DNA from: Pseudoalteromonas marina
Lineage (GTDB): Bacteria > Pseudomonadota > Gammaproteobacteria > Enterobacterales > Alteromonadaceae
NCBI RefSeq assembly: GCF_000238335.3
Contig: NZ_AHCB03000006.1
Location: 1 to 64,000 of the forward strand
Direction of reading: 5' to 3'
DNA: 64,000 nucleotides
In this document: piece after piece, positions 1 to 8,358 of the stretch
How positions within the stretch are numbered: position 1 is the first letter of the stretch
Layout of the letters: every line of letters begins with the position of its first letter
Notes under the pieces: model-generated
The model's database searches: none
What the model saw: only the letters and a program-made list of their open reading frames with translations
Told to the model about the DNA's origin: nothing
Made by a program: the position numbers and the translations under genes

Positions 1-14
1 TATTGTTAAAGAAC
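1..14 (-). promoter_or_regulatory. rRNA operon boxA antitermination element
   Basis: Read on the minus strand this is GTTCTTTAACAATA, a close match to the boxA sequence that precedes gammaproteobacterial 16S rRNA genes and is bound by NusB/NusE. Just upstream in transcription order (17-38) is a hairpin with arms TTGAGTTG and CGACTCAA that fits a boxB-like element. The 16S gene itself would lie beyond the left edge. Confidence 0.8.
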
Positions 15-16
15 GT

Positions 17-38
17 TTGAGTTGCCTTAGCGACTCAA
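17..38 (-). promoter_or_regulatory. boxB-like hairpin of rRNA leader
   Basis: An eight-base stem (one G-U pair) with a six-base loop lies between the downstream rrn promoter and boxA. Position and shape match the nut-like leader elements of rRNA operons. The role is inferred from context. Confidence 0.5.
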
Positions 39-47
39 GGGAAGCGA

Positions 48-75
48 ATCTTACGCTTTCCTGTATTTTTGTCAA
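48..75 (-). promoter_or_regulatory. rRNA operon promoter P2
   Basis: On the minus strand a perfect -35 TTGACA (70-75) is followed after 16 bases by -10 TAAGAT (48-53). It lies just upstream of the boxB/boxA leader, the usual place for the second rrn promoter. Confidence 0.75.
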
Positions 76-183
76 CACTTAATTTTAAACTTTATAAAAA
101 TCTAAACTCAAGTTTTACTCGACTCACTAAGTGGTTTGCTTGCAGCTTAAGCGTTGCCTGCTCTGCCGTCTCAGTGGGGTCGC

Positions 184-211
184 ATTATAGGGAGCCGCGA
201 ATTTAACGCAA
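184..211 (-). promoter_or_regulatory. rRNA operon promoter P1
   Basis: On the minus strand -35 TTGCGT (206-211) and -10 TATAAT (184-189) are 16 bases apart. The core CTCCCTATAATGCG and the following CCCCACTGAGACGG closely resemble E. coli rrn P1, including the GC-rich discriminator associated with stringent control by ppGpp. An A/T-rich block just upstream (about 212-240) could act as an UP element. Confidence 0.8.
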
Positions 212-390
212 GCCTTTTTTAACTAAAAAAGTGATTTAAATTGCACCCAAAGCAAGCGCACACCCTAAACACAAGTTACCCACAAACACCTGTTGATAAC
301 TCTATTTTTATGGTCGTTTATTCTAAACACTTGGCCATTCCTATGGTAAGTTGCGGTCACTTTTTTAACGCATGTCTTTAGGTAGTATTT

Positions 391-1806
391 ATGGCAGATA
401 TAATAAATAGTATAAGTGGTCTCTTATGGGGGCACGTCCTCGTATACTTATTAATAGCAGCGGGTTTATTTTTTACCTTTAAATTAGGTTTTATTCAATT
501 TGTACAATTTCCACATATGTTCAAGGTTATGTTTGGATCTCGAAAATGTGGGAATAACGAAATCTCTTCTTTTCAAGCTTTTTGTACTTCATTAGCAGCT
601 CGAGTTGGTACTGGAAATATGGCAGGTGTCGCTGTTGCATTGTATCTGGGTGGCCCGGGAGCTATTTTTTGGATGTGGTTAATTGCATTAATTGGTATGG
701 CGACAAGCTTTGCCGAAAGTACACTTGCACAAGCTTATAAAACAAAAGATGCTGAAGGCAATTTTAGAGGTGGTCCAGCTTACTATATGCAAACCGGCCT
801 AGGTAAGCGTTGGATGGGGGTTTTATTCTCACTGTGTTTAATTTTAGCTTTTGGTCTGGTATTTAATGCTGTACAGTCAAACTCTATTGCTGCCGCTTTT
901 GAAGTAGCATTTGATATCCCAAAATATATTGTAGGTATTTGTTTAGTTATTGGTTCTGGGATCATCATATTTGGGGGCCTTAAAACAATATCTCGATTTG
1001 CTGAAATGGTTGTGCCTTTTATGGCTCTGGCCTATTTATGTGTTGCGCTTTATGTTTGTGCTATTAACTTTTCTGCACTTCCTGATGTATTCATGTTAGT
1101 AATTAACAGTGCTTTTGGAATAGAGCAAGCCGGTGCTGGCGCTATAGGTTATGGTGTAATACAAGCGATGATCCAAGGAATTAAACGTGGTTTGTTCTCT
1201 AACGAAGCAGGTATGGGTAGCGCCGCTAATGCTGCAGCAACAGCAACACCTTACCCTCCTCACCCTGCTTCACAGGGTTATGTGCAAATGCTTGGGGTTT
1301 TTATTGACACAATTGTAATTTGTACTGCGACTGCATCACTTATCCTTCTATCTCAGCAATTAATTCCTGAATCAGGAGTATTAGGTATAGAATTGACTCA
1401 AGCAGCATTATCAGAACATGTTGGTAGTTGGGGCACTTATTTTATCGCTATTGCAATTTTATTCTTTGCCTTTACCTCTATTGTTGCTAATTACTCGTAT
1501 GCAGAAACTAATCTTATGTTTTTAGAACATAACTCCCAAAAAGGGATGTTTATATTCCGCTTGATTGTTTTAGGAATGGTTATGTTTGGGGCCGTAGGTG
1601 AGCTCGGATTAATTTGGACATTAGCCGATATATCTATGGGTTTAATGGCTATTGTTAATGTAATCGCGTTATTTATGCTTTCAGGTGTCGTTGTATGGCT
1701 TTCAAAAGACTATAACGAACAACGTAAAAAAGGCCTAATCCCCTCGTTTGATAAAAGTAAACATCCAAAACTAGATAAAGAAGTAGACCCTCTAGCTTGG
1801 AAATAA
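391..1806 (+). CDS. Alanine/glycine:cation symporter (AGCS family)
   Basis: Inner-membrane secondary transporter expected to take up alanine or glycine with Na+ or H+. The 471-residue protein is the normal family length and has about ten hydrophobic segments. It carries family-like stretches such as GTGNMAGVAVAL near residue 75, GGPAYYM near 130 and GLFSNEAGMGSAANAAA near 270. The ATG is preceded by a purine-rich TAGGTAG. It is transcribed away from the rRNA promoters, with its own bidirectional-looking terminator right after the stop. No glycine riboswitch, which sometimes precedes such genes, could be recognised upstream. Substrate preference cannot be read from sequence alone. Confidence 0.9.
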   Translation: MADIINSISGLLWGHVLVYLLIAAGLFFTFKLGFIQFVQFPHMFKVMFGSRKCGNNEISSFQAFCTSLAARVGTGNMAGVAVALYLGGPGAIFWMWLIALIGMATSFAESTLAQAYKTKDAEGNFRGGPAYYMQTGLGKRWMGVLFSLCLILAFGLVFNAVQSNSIAAAFEVAFDIPKYIVGICLVIGSGIIIFGGLKTISRFAEMVVPFMALAYLCVALYVCAINFSALPDVFMLVINSAFGIEQAGAGAIGYGVIQAMIQGIKRGLFSNEAGMGSAANAAATATPYPPHPASQGYVQMLGVFIDTIVICTATASLILLSQQLIPESGVLGIELTQAALSEHVGSWGTYFIAIAILFFAFTSIVANYSYAETNLMFLEHNSQKGMFIFRLIVLGMVMFGAVGELGLIWTLADISMGLMAIVNVIALFMLSGVVVWLSKDYNEQRKKGLIPSFDKSKHPKLDKEVDPLAWK

Positions 1807-1810
1807 AAAT

Positions 1811-1838
1811 AAAAAAGCGAGCTCCGGCTCGCTTTTTT
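1811..1838 (+). terminator. Rho-independent terminator of the AGCS gene
   Basis: A perfect 12-base stem (AAAAAAGCGAGC / GCTCGCTTTTTT) with a TCCG loop begins four bases after the stop codon and ends in a T-run. Confidence 0.9.
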
Positions 1839-1944
1839 AGTTCTAAAGTTTATTTACCCAACATTAAAACTTAGATTAATTTTTACCACTACTTTATATT
1901 TACTACGTATAGGAACAAAAAGAGATATCTAAAAAGGAGAGCAG

Positions 1945-3543
1945 ATGAATGACATGACAAAAAAATACAGTATCGATACCACTGATTATCAAGTTGGACA
2001 AGATAATATTCAAAAATGGGGGTTTGATATACATAATCCTGTATTTGGAATAAGCGCTTTTTTAGTTGTTTTATTTGTATTGCTTAGCTTGGTTTTTGAC
2101 CCTACCGTTACCCGCGACGCACTAACCTCCACTAAAGACGCTATCATAAATCAATTCGATAGTTACTTTATGTTACTTGCTAACGCCTTTGTAATTTTTT
2201 GTATTATCTTGGCATTCTCTCCCTTAGGTAAAATTCGTTTAGGCGGTGTCAAAGCTCGTCCAGATCATGGTTACATATCGTGGCTTGCCATGTTATTTGC
2301 TGCAGGAATGGGCATTGGATTACTATTTTGGGGTGTTGCAGAACCAACGGCTTATTATACAGGTTGGTATCATATGCCTATGGGGGTTGAACCAAATTCA
2401 CCACAAGCACATTCATTAGCTTTAGGTGCGACTATGTACCACTGGGGTTTGCACGGATGGGCAATTTACGCAGTAGTTGGCTTAAGCTTGGCTTTTTTTG
2501 CATTTAATAAAGGCCTACCTTTATCTATACGTTCTGTTTTCTATCCCTTATTTGGTGATCGCGCATGGGGGTGGATGGGGCATATCATAGATATACTCGC
2601 GGTATTGTCGACTTTATTTGGTTTAGCAACATCACTTGGGCTTGGCGCACAACAAGCGACCAGTGGTATAAATTACCTATTAGGCACCGATTATGGCACT
2701 GCTTTTCAAATATCTGTTATTGGCTTAGTAACGTGTATTGCTATTTTCTCTGTTATTAGAGGTATTGAGGGCGGTGTAAAAGTACTAAGCAACGTTAATT
2801 TAATTTGTGCGTTTTTTTTGCTGTTAGTTGTTATCGTACTTACATTCTCTGATTCAATCCCTGCTGTTTGGTTTACCCTGGGAGCATACGTAGAACATTT
2901 TGTACCATTGAGTAATCCTTTTAATAGGCCCGATGAAGATTGGATGCATTCTTGGACTGTATTTTATTGGGCGTGGTGGATATCTTGGTCACCGTTTGTT
3001 GGTATGTTTATAGCGCGTGTTTCAAAAGGGCGCACTGTACGAGAGTTCTTACTTGTTGTTATAGGCCTACCAACTCTGCTTAGCCTTGTGTGGATGGGTG
3101 TATTTGGCAATATGGCAATAACACAAGTTATAGATAAAGTCGGGCCACTTGGACAAAATGGTTTGACTGATATTTCAGTTACTTTATTTCAGGTATATGA
3201 ACAGCTACCGTTTTCTAGCTTTATTTCTATTATTTCTATTGCTTTAGTTTTAGTCTTTTTTATCACTTCATCTGATTCAGGATCACTGGTGATAGACGGC
3301 ATAACTGCTGGCGGTAAAATTGATGCACCAGTGCCACAGCGTATATTTTGGGCTACTGTCGAAGGTATGATAGCAGCAGTGTTACTCTGGGTTGGCGGCT
3401 CGCAAGCCTTACAAGCACTTCAATCGGGTGTAGTAACTACTGCACTCCCATTTTCAATCATACTTATTTTAATGTGTGTTGCGCTTATACAAGGCTTGCT
3501 AAGCGAATACCCTACTTATAAGGTTCAAAGCAAACTGCACTAA
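1945..3543 (+). CDS. BCCT family betaine/choline/carnitine transporter
   Basis: Inner-membrane transporter for quaternary ammonium compounds such as glycine betaine or choline, used for osmoprotection or as nutrients. The 532-residue protein has about 12 hydrophobic segments. It shows the BCCT signature region AWWISWSPFVGMFIARVSKG (about residues 344-363) and the GMGIGLLFWGVAEP stretch near residue 120. A good ribosome site (AAGGAGA) lies six bases before the ATG. The N- and C-terminal tails are short, so an osmosensory C-terminal extension of the BetP kind is not evident. It stands alone, with no betaine-oxidation genes nearby. Confidence 0.92.
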   Translation: MNDMTKKYSIDTTDYQVGQDNIQKWGFDIHNPVFGISAFLVVLFVLLSLVFDPTVTRDALTSTKDAIINQFDSYFMLLANAFVIFCIILAFSPLGKIRLGGVKARPDHGYISWLAMLFAAGMGIGLLFWGVAEPTAYYTGWYHMPMGVEPNSPQAHSLALGATMYHWGLHGWAIYAVVGLSLAFFAFNKGLPLSIRSVFYPLFGDRAWGWMGHIIDILAVLSTLFGLATSLGLGAQQATSGINYLLGTDYGTAFQISVIGLVTCIAIFSVIRGIEGGVKVLSNVNLICAFFLLLVVIVLTFSDSIPAVWFTLGAYVEHFVPLSNPFNRPDEDWMHSWTVFYWAWWISWSPFVGMFIARVSKGRTVREFLLVVIGLPTLLSLVWMGVFGNMAITQVIDKVGPLGQNGLTDISVTLFQVYEQLPFSSFISIISIALVLVFFITSSDSGSLVIDGITAGGKIDAPVPQRIFWATVEGMIAAVLLWVGGSQALQALQSGVVTTALPFSIILILMCVALIQGLLSEYPTYKVQSKLH

Positions 3544-4006
3544 CAATTCATCCGGTATAAGTGGCTCTTAAGAGTCGCTTATACAAATCATATAAAACTT
3601 ATTATAGCCACGTCACATTTTTCCTCAATCTAGCTCTAGTTACTACTTTTTTATTTTAAAAGCGCAAACCTTACTCTCATCGTGTTGAAAATACCCTGAT
3701 TGACTAAAACATAGATAAAGGCGTAATTGAATTACTAATGTTCTGATTTGTTTATTTTGTTATGGACAAGTGCGTTACTCATACAGATTCACATAATTAA
3801 GTACTATTTCGGATTGGTATTAACTGAGCTGAGTGAAATAAAGTAATGACGATAAAATTAGGCCTTGCAAAGGCTACGTAATAAAATCTTTAAATAGTAA
3901 AGTTAAGGAGATATCAAAAATAGATTAGGTAAATGAGATTTGAATGTATATTAAAAAATTTGTGGTGTGAGTTTTTGTGATTTCGGATTTGGGATTTATA
4001 TAGAGA
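3544..4006. other. Intergenic region with hairpin and repeat remnant
   Basis: The first part holds an imperfect palindrome (3555-3584, arms GTATAAG...CTTATAC with inner CTCTTAAGAG) that may end the BCCT transcript. Positions 3796-3820 match the right end of a repeat found at 40942-41103. I see no plausible gene in the rest. Confidence 0.5.
3796..3820 (+). repeat. Solo right end of an interspersed repeat
   Basis: This 25-base stretch ending in GGATTGGTAT is 23/25 identical to 41079-41103, the right end of a MITE-like element. No matching left end was found here, so it looks like a truncated copy. Confidence 0.45.
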
Positions 4007-4093
4007 TGGTGCCCGAGGCCGGACTTGAACCGGCACGACTTGTTAGTCGAGGGATTTTAAATCCCTTGTGTCTACCAATTCCACCACTCGGGC
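4007..4093 (-). tRNA. tRNA-Leu(UAA), third copy
   Basis: 87 bases including an encoded CCA end. The anticodon loop TTTAAAA gives UAA. It has a long class II variable arm. It is the last gene of the eight-tRNA minus-strand cluster. Confidence 0.95.
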
Positions 4094-4131
4094 ATCGAGT
4101 TTGCTAATTAAAGCGCGTGGAGTAAATTATG

Positions 4132-4205
4132 TGGAGGCGGAACCCGGAGTCGAACCGGGGTAAACGGATTTGCAATCCGGTGCATGGCCACTCTGCCATT
4201 CCGCC
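4132..4205 (-). tRNA. tRNA-Cys(GCA), second copy
   Basis: 74 bases with encoded CCA. The anticodon loop TTGCAAA gives GCA. It appears identical in body to the copy at 4817-4890. Confidence 0.95.
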
Positions 4206-4224
4206 TTAACGCTTCCATATAATT

Positions 4225-4300
4225 TGGAGCGGCACACGAGGCTCGAACTCGTGACCTCGACCTTGGCAAGGTCGCGCTCTACCAACTGAGCTAGTGCCGC
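4225..4300 (-). tRNA. tRNA-Gly(GCC), third copy
   Basis: 76 bases with encoded CCA. The anticodon loop reads GCC. It is the first member of the downstream Gly-Cys-Leu unit. Confidence 0.95.
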
Positions 4301-4427
4301 ATAAAACATTATCAGTAATTTGTTCGTTGGTGCGCGACCATGTCGCGGCAAAACGTTCTGGCAACTAAACTAACGCCAAAAATACTAATTTATCAACTTC
4401 AAATTACCTTGGTATGATAATTTAAAG

Positions 4428-4514
4428 TGGTGCCCGAGGCCGGACTTGAACCGGCACGACTTGTTAGTCGAGGGATTTTAAATCCCTTGTGTCTACCAAT
4501 TCCACCACTCGGGC
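4428..4514 (-). tRNA. tRNA-Leu(UAA), second copy
   Basis: 87 bases with encoded CCA, anticodon UAA, same variable arm as the copy at 4007-4093. It follows tRNA-Gly directly: the Cys gene is missing from this unit. Confidence 0.95.
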
Positions 4515-4553
4515 ATCGAGTTTGCTACTTAAAGCAAGTGGATAAAACTAATA

Positions 4554-4629
4554 TGGAGCGGCACACGAGGCTCGAACTCGTGACCTCGACCTTGGCAAGG
4601 TCGCGCTCTACCAACTGAGCTAGTGCCGC
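4554..4629 (-). tRNA. tRNA-Gly(GCC), second copy
   Basis: 76 bases with encoded CCA and anticodon GCC, same body as the other two Gly copies. Confidence 0.95.
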
Positions 4630-4694
4630 ATCATATTAATTCTACTATTACATTTTAAAAGTTATATGTTGGTGCATATAACTAAACCACAAAG

Positions 4695-4780
4695 TGGTGC
4701 CCGAGGCCGGACTTGAACCGGCACACTCTAAGAGCGAGGGATTTTAAATCCCTTGTGTCTACCAATTCCACCACTCGGGC
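4695..4780 (-). tRNA. tRNA-Leu(UAA), first copy, variant variable arm
   Basis: 86 bases with encoded CCA and anticodon UAA. Its variable arm (around CTCTAAGAG) differs and is one base shorter than in the other two Leu copies, while the rest of the body matches. Confidence 0.95.
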
Positions 4781-4816
4781 ATCGAGTTTGCTATTTAAAG
4801 CGCGTGGAGTGTTGAT

Positions 4817-4890
4817 TGGAGGCGGAACCCGGAGTCGAACCGGGGTAAACGGATTTGCAATCCGGTGCATGGCCACTCTGCCATTCCGCC
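4817..4890 (-). tRNA. tRNA-Cys(GCA), first copy
   Basis: 74 bases with encoded CCA and anticodon GCA. Confidence 0.95.
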
Positions 4891-4920
4891 CCAGCACTGG
4901 GGTTATAACCTTAGATAACT

Positions 4921-4996
4921 TGGAGCGGCACACGAGGCTCGAACTCGTGACCTCGACCTTGGCAAGGTCGCGCTCTACCAACTGAGCTAGTGCCGC
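4921..4996 (-). tRNA. tRNA-Gly(GCC), first copy
   Basis: 76 bases with encoded CCA and anticodon GCC. It is the promoter-proximal gene of the cluster. Confidence 0.95.
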
Positions 4997-5037
4997 ATTT
5001 CGTTATCTTGGGGGCTATGCCCTCTCAACACGGACGC

Positions 5038-5065
5038 ATTCTACAGAGATTATTAAACGCGTCAA
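5038..5065 (-). promoter_or_regulatory. Promoter of the Gly-Cys-Leu tRNA cluster
   Basis: On the minus strand -35 TTGACG (5060-5065), a 16-base spacer and -10 TAGAAT (5038-5043) are followed by a GC-rich discriminator GCGTCC. This is the pattern of strong, stringently controlled stable-RNA promoters. Confidence 0.8.
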
Positions 5066-5136
5066 TACAAAAAATGCTAGTTTTGAACTGTTTGCTTGTT
5101 TTTTATCTAAAACGGTGCGTTATTATACATTTACAG

Positions 5137-5682
5137 TTAATTTTTGGTCAATTCACTCCATGCAGCGTTCAAATATTGCAGCATAGAACTCAGGGTCAAA
5201 AAGGTTGCTATATAGAGTAGCCCAAAACTTAAATAATTCATCCAGGTGTCATATTGCCAAATCAAACCAATGATGGCTAACATTTGCGCAGCAGTTTTAA
5301 TTTTTCCCATATTAGATACAGCTACATTGCCACGCTTGCCCTGCTCAGCCATCCATTCCCTTAATGCTGATATAACTATTTCTCGACTAATAATAATAAG
5401 CGCAGGAATGGTCATATACATTGACTGATATTGATCAGAGAGAGCAACAAGTGCAGCACACACCATTACCTTGTCTGCAACAGGATCTAAAAAGGCTCCA
5501 AATGGCGTTGATTGTTCTAACTTTCTTGCAAGGTAGCCATCAAGTATATCGGTAATTGATGCTAGCCAAAAAATAAAAGCGGCAGCAAAAAAAGCCCAGC
5601 TATAAGGCAAATAAAATATCACCAAAAAAATGGGGATAAGAAAAAGTCTAAATGTTGTGAGTGTGTTTGGAATATTCCACAT
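5137..5682 (-). CDS. pgsA: CDP-diacylglycerol--glycerol-3-phosphate 3-phosphatidyltransferase
   Basis: Makes phosphatidylglycerophosphate, the committed step to phosphatidylglycerol and cardiolipin, in the inner membrane. The 181-residue protein has several membrane segments and an intact CDP-alcohol phosphotransferase motif: D48-G49-x2-A52-R53-x8-G62-x3-D66-x3-D70. It follows uvrC after 42 bases and precedes the tRNA-Gly/Cys/Leu genes, exactly the E. coli order uvrY-uvrC-pgsA-glyW-cysT-leuZ. The length is as usual for the family. Confidence 0.96.
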   Translation of the reverse strand: MWNIPNTLTTFRLFLIPIFLVIFYLPYSWAFFAAAFIFWLASITDILDGYLARKLEQSTPFGAFLDPVADKVMVCAALVALSDQYQSMYMTIPALIIISREIVISALREWMAEQGKRGNVAVSNMGKIKTAAQMLAIIGLIWQYDTWMNYLSFGLLYIATFLTLSSMLQYLNAAWSELTKN

Positions 5683-5724
5683 AACTACTTGGATATGTCT
5701 TTTCTTTTATATTCGCATGAAGGG

Positions 5725-7548
5725 CTAGCCCTTGTCATGTAAATGGTTAAATATCTTCTCAGCCATATCAGGGCTGATCCCGGGAACTTTCTTTAATTGT
5801 TCTATATTAGCAGCTTTTACCCCCTGCATGCCCCCTAAATATTTTAATAATGTTTGGCGACGCTTAGAACCTACTCCATTAATTTCTTCCAACAATGATT
5901 GTGTTCGCTGTTTTTGACGCTTATTACGATGCCCAGCTATTGCAAAACGGTGAGATTCATCTCGTATATGTTGTATTAGGTGAAGTGCAGGCGCATCAGA
6001 ATCCATCGGAATTGTTTTACGCCCACCATCTATGAGCAATGTTTCTAGGCCAGGTTTACGGCTCGTCCCTTTTGCAACCCCGACTAGCAGAGGCTTTTTA
6101 GAATGAGACCAATTAGAAAAATATTGCTCTGCACGCCCTAACTGTCCTTTACCGCCATCTATAAATATTACATCGGGGATTTTGTCTTCATCCACTAATT
6201 TGTTGTAACGCTTATTTAAAGCAAACTCCATGGCTGCATAATCATCACCACCGGTTATACCGGTTACATTATAGCGCCTGTATTCTTTTGTATTTGGGCC
6301 TTGTGAATCGAAAACAACGCAACTTGCTACCGTGTTTTCTCCCATAGTATGGCTTATATCAAAACATTCCATTCGCGCTATATCATCTAGGCGTAATGTT
6401 GCTTTTAATTGGGCATAGCGTTTATTAATAGAGTCTTGTGTACTTTGTTTGACAGCAATACTGTTTAACGCATTTTTATTTGCTAGTTGAAGGTATTGCG
6501 CACGCTCTCCACGTGTAACCACTTTAAGCGCCACTTTACGATCGCTTATTTGCGTCAGTGCTTCGCTTAACGCACTGCTCTCTTCTATTTCAAACGGTAG
6601 AATAATTTCTTTAGCAATGCGTCCTGTTGCACCTGGTGCTAAATAATATTGACCTAAGAATGAAGTTAAAATTTCTTGCTCGCTTGAATCTTTAGGTACT
6701 TTTGGAAAGTACGTTTTACTGCCGAGCACTTTATGATCGCGGATCATTAATAAATGTATGCCGTTTAATCCATTTAAATGAGCAAAACCCACCACATCCA
6801 TTTCTGCAAAGTTACCCGAAATAGATTGTTGTTCCTGCATTTTACGCAGTAGCATTATTTGATCACGTACTTTTGCGGCAAGCTCAAAGTTGAGCTCCGC
6901 ACTGGCCGCTTCCATTTTTTTTATTAGTTCGGCAATCACTTCATCCGATTTACCCGTCAAAAATTTGCGAACATAGTCAACTTGTTCACTGTAGTCTTGC
7001 TCGGTAACTTTGTTAACGCATGGCGCAGAGCAACGCTTGAGCTGATACTGCAAACAAGGGCGACTTCGGGCACGATAATAAGCATCTTCGCATTGACGAA
7101 CGGGAAATATTTTTTGCATTAAACGCAAACTTTCCGAGACCGCGCCTGCACTCGGAAATGGACCAAAATACTCACCTTTTATTTTGCGGCTACCTCTATG
7201 GAACGCTAACCGCGGATGCTTATGGTTCGTTAATAAAATATAGGGGTACGACTTATCATCTCGCAGTAGAATATTATAACGAGGCTGATATTTTTTTATG
7301 AGGTTATTTTCAAGCAGTAGCGCTTCGGTTTCGGTGTTGGTCAGTGTGACTTCTATATCATTAATGTTACTGACTAAAACACGGGTTTTGCTGTCGGTAA
7401 TGTTGGATCTAAAGTAACTGCTTACGCGTTTTTTTAATTGTTTAGCTTTACCAACATAAATAACTTGGTTGTCACTATCAAGCATGCGGTAAACACCGGG
7501 CTCGCTTGATAGCGTTTTTAAAAAATGTACGTGATCAAATTCAGACAT
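5725..7548 (-). CDS. uvrC: Excinuclease ABC subunit C
   Basis: Nuclease subunit of UvrABC nucleotide excision repair, making the 3' and 5' incisions around a lesion. The 607-residue protein has an N-terminal GIY-YIG domain (GVY at 18-20, YVG at 31-33), a Cys cluster region near 150-180, a UVR motif near 203-238 that contacts UvrB, the RNase H-like endonuclease half, and C-terminal helix-hairpin-helix motifs near 555-607. It starts nine bases after gacA and is probably cotranscribed with it, as in other gammaproteobacteria. Confidence 0.97.
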   Translation of the reverse strand: MSEFDHVHFLKTLSSEPGVYRMLDSDNQVIYVGKAKQLKKRVSSYFRSNITDSKTRVLVSNINDIEVTLTNTETEALLLENNLIKKYQPRYNILLRDDKSYPYILLTNHKHPRLAFHRGSRKIKGEYFGPFPSAGAVSESLRLMQKIFPVRQCEDAYYRARSRPCLQYQLKRCSAPCVNKVTEQDYSEQVDYVRKFLTGKSDEVIAELIKKMEAASAELNFELAAKVRDQIMLLRKMQEQQSISGNFAEMDVVGFAHLNGLNGIHLLMIRDHKVLGSKTYFPKVPKDSSEQEILTSFLGQYYLAPGATGRIAKEIILPFEIEESSALSEALTQISDRKVALKVVTRGERAQYLQLANKNALNSIAVKQSTQDSINKRYAQLKATLRLDDIARMECFDISHTMGENTVASCVVFDSQGPNTKEYRRYNVTGITGGDDYAAMEFALNKRYNKLVDEDKIPDVIFIDGGKGQLGRAEQYFSNWSHSKKPLLVGVAKGTSRKPGLETLLIDGGRKTIPMDSDAPALHLIQHIRDESHRFAIAGHRNKRQKQRTQSLLEEINGVGSKRRQTLLKYLGGMQGVKAANIEQLKKVPGISPDMAEKIFNHLHDKG

Positions 7549-7557
7549 ATAAAAGGG

Positions 7558-8208
7558 TTAGTACGATACGTCTATGTCAATCATCTTATGACGAATAGCT
7601 AAATGTGTAAGTTCAACATCGCCACCTACATTCAATTTTTCAAACATTCGGTAACGATAGCTATTAACTGTTTTAGAACTGAGGTTTAAGCGCTCTGCAA
7701 TATCTTGTGCTTTTTCACCTTTGGTGATCATAAGCATTATTTGGAGTTCGCGCTCTGATAAGCTCTGGAACGGATTTTCGTCTGTACGACCAGTAACCTG
7801 TGCCAGTGCTATTTGTTGTGCAATTTCAGGCGCGATGTAGCGTTGACCTGCATGGACTGAACGAATGGCACGAACCATTTCATCAGAGCCAGCTCCTTTG
7901 GTAAGAAAGCCGTGTGCACCAATTTGCATTACTTTAGACGGAAATGGGTCTTCGCAATTAACAGTAAGAACGATAATTTTTACATCTGGGCAATAGCGAC
8001 AGATCTTTTTAGTTGCCTCTAATCCACCCATGCCAGGCATATTCATATCCATAAGTACAATATTAGGTGTGTGCTGTCGGCAAAACTGAACAGCGGCTTC
8101 ACCGTCTTTTGCTTCACCTACAACTTTAAACCCACGCACATCATCTAATATGCGTCTGATCCCAGTTCGTACTAGTTCATGATCATCAACTAAAAGTACA
8201 TTAATCAA
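7558..8208 (-). CDS. uvrY: GacA/UvrY response regulator
   Basis: Response regulator of the BarA/UvrY (GacS/GacA) system, which activates Csr/Rsm small RNAs. The 216-residue protein has a receiver domain with D8/D9, phosphoacceptor D54 and K104, then a LuxR-type helix-turn-helix (about 148-210). The start is a TTG: the reading MINVLLVDDHEL aligns fully with E. coli UvrY from its first residue, and there is no in-frame ATG nearby. A probable target, a CsrB-like RNA, lies at about 51.3-51.75 kb. The sensor kinase is not in the window. Confidence 0.95.
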   Translation of the reverse strand: MINVLLVDDHELVRTGIRRILDDVRGFKVVGEAKDGEAAVQFCRQHTPNIVLMDMNMPGMGGLEATKKICRYCPDVKIIVLTVNCEDPFPSKVMQIGAHGFLTKGAGSDEMVRAIRSVHAGQRYIAPEIAQQIALAQVTGRTDENPFQSLSERELQIMLMITKGEKAQDIAERLNLSSKTVNSYRYRMFEKLNVGGDVELTHLAIRHKMIDIDVSY

Positions 8209-8358
8209 TGCAATACCCTCATTAACTCAACTACACACGTCTAAATAATTCAATTTGTCACATTAACACAGTTAAAGCGAAACAATAACTAATATTATCG
8301 CTCTCACTCAGGCACGTTAACTAAAGTTAAAAGTACTGAAATCAATGTGCCCAGCGAT

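Noticed and set aside
268..300. DnaA-box-like sequences (TTACCCACA, TGTTGATAA)
   Set aside because: Each has a mismatch to the consensus, there are only two, and no origin genes are near.
241..390. Glycine riboswitch ahead of the AGCS symporter
   Set aside because: The conserved aptamer core and paired helices are not visible.
4127..4985. Short open frames on both strands between 4.1 and 5.0 kb
   Set aside because: They run through the tRNA-Gly, -Cys and -Leu genes and have no coding character of their own.
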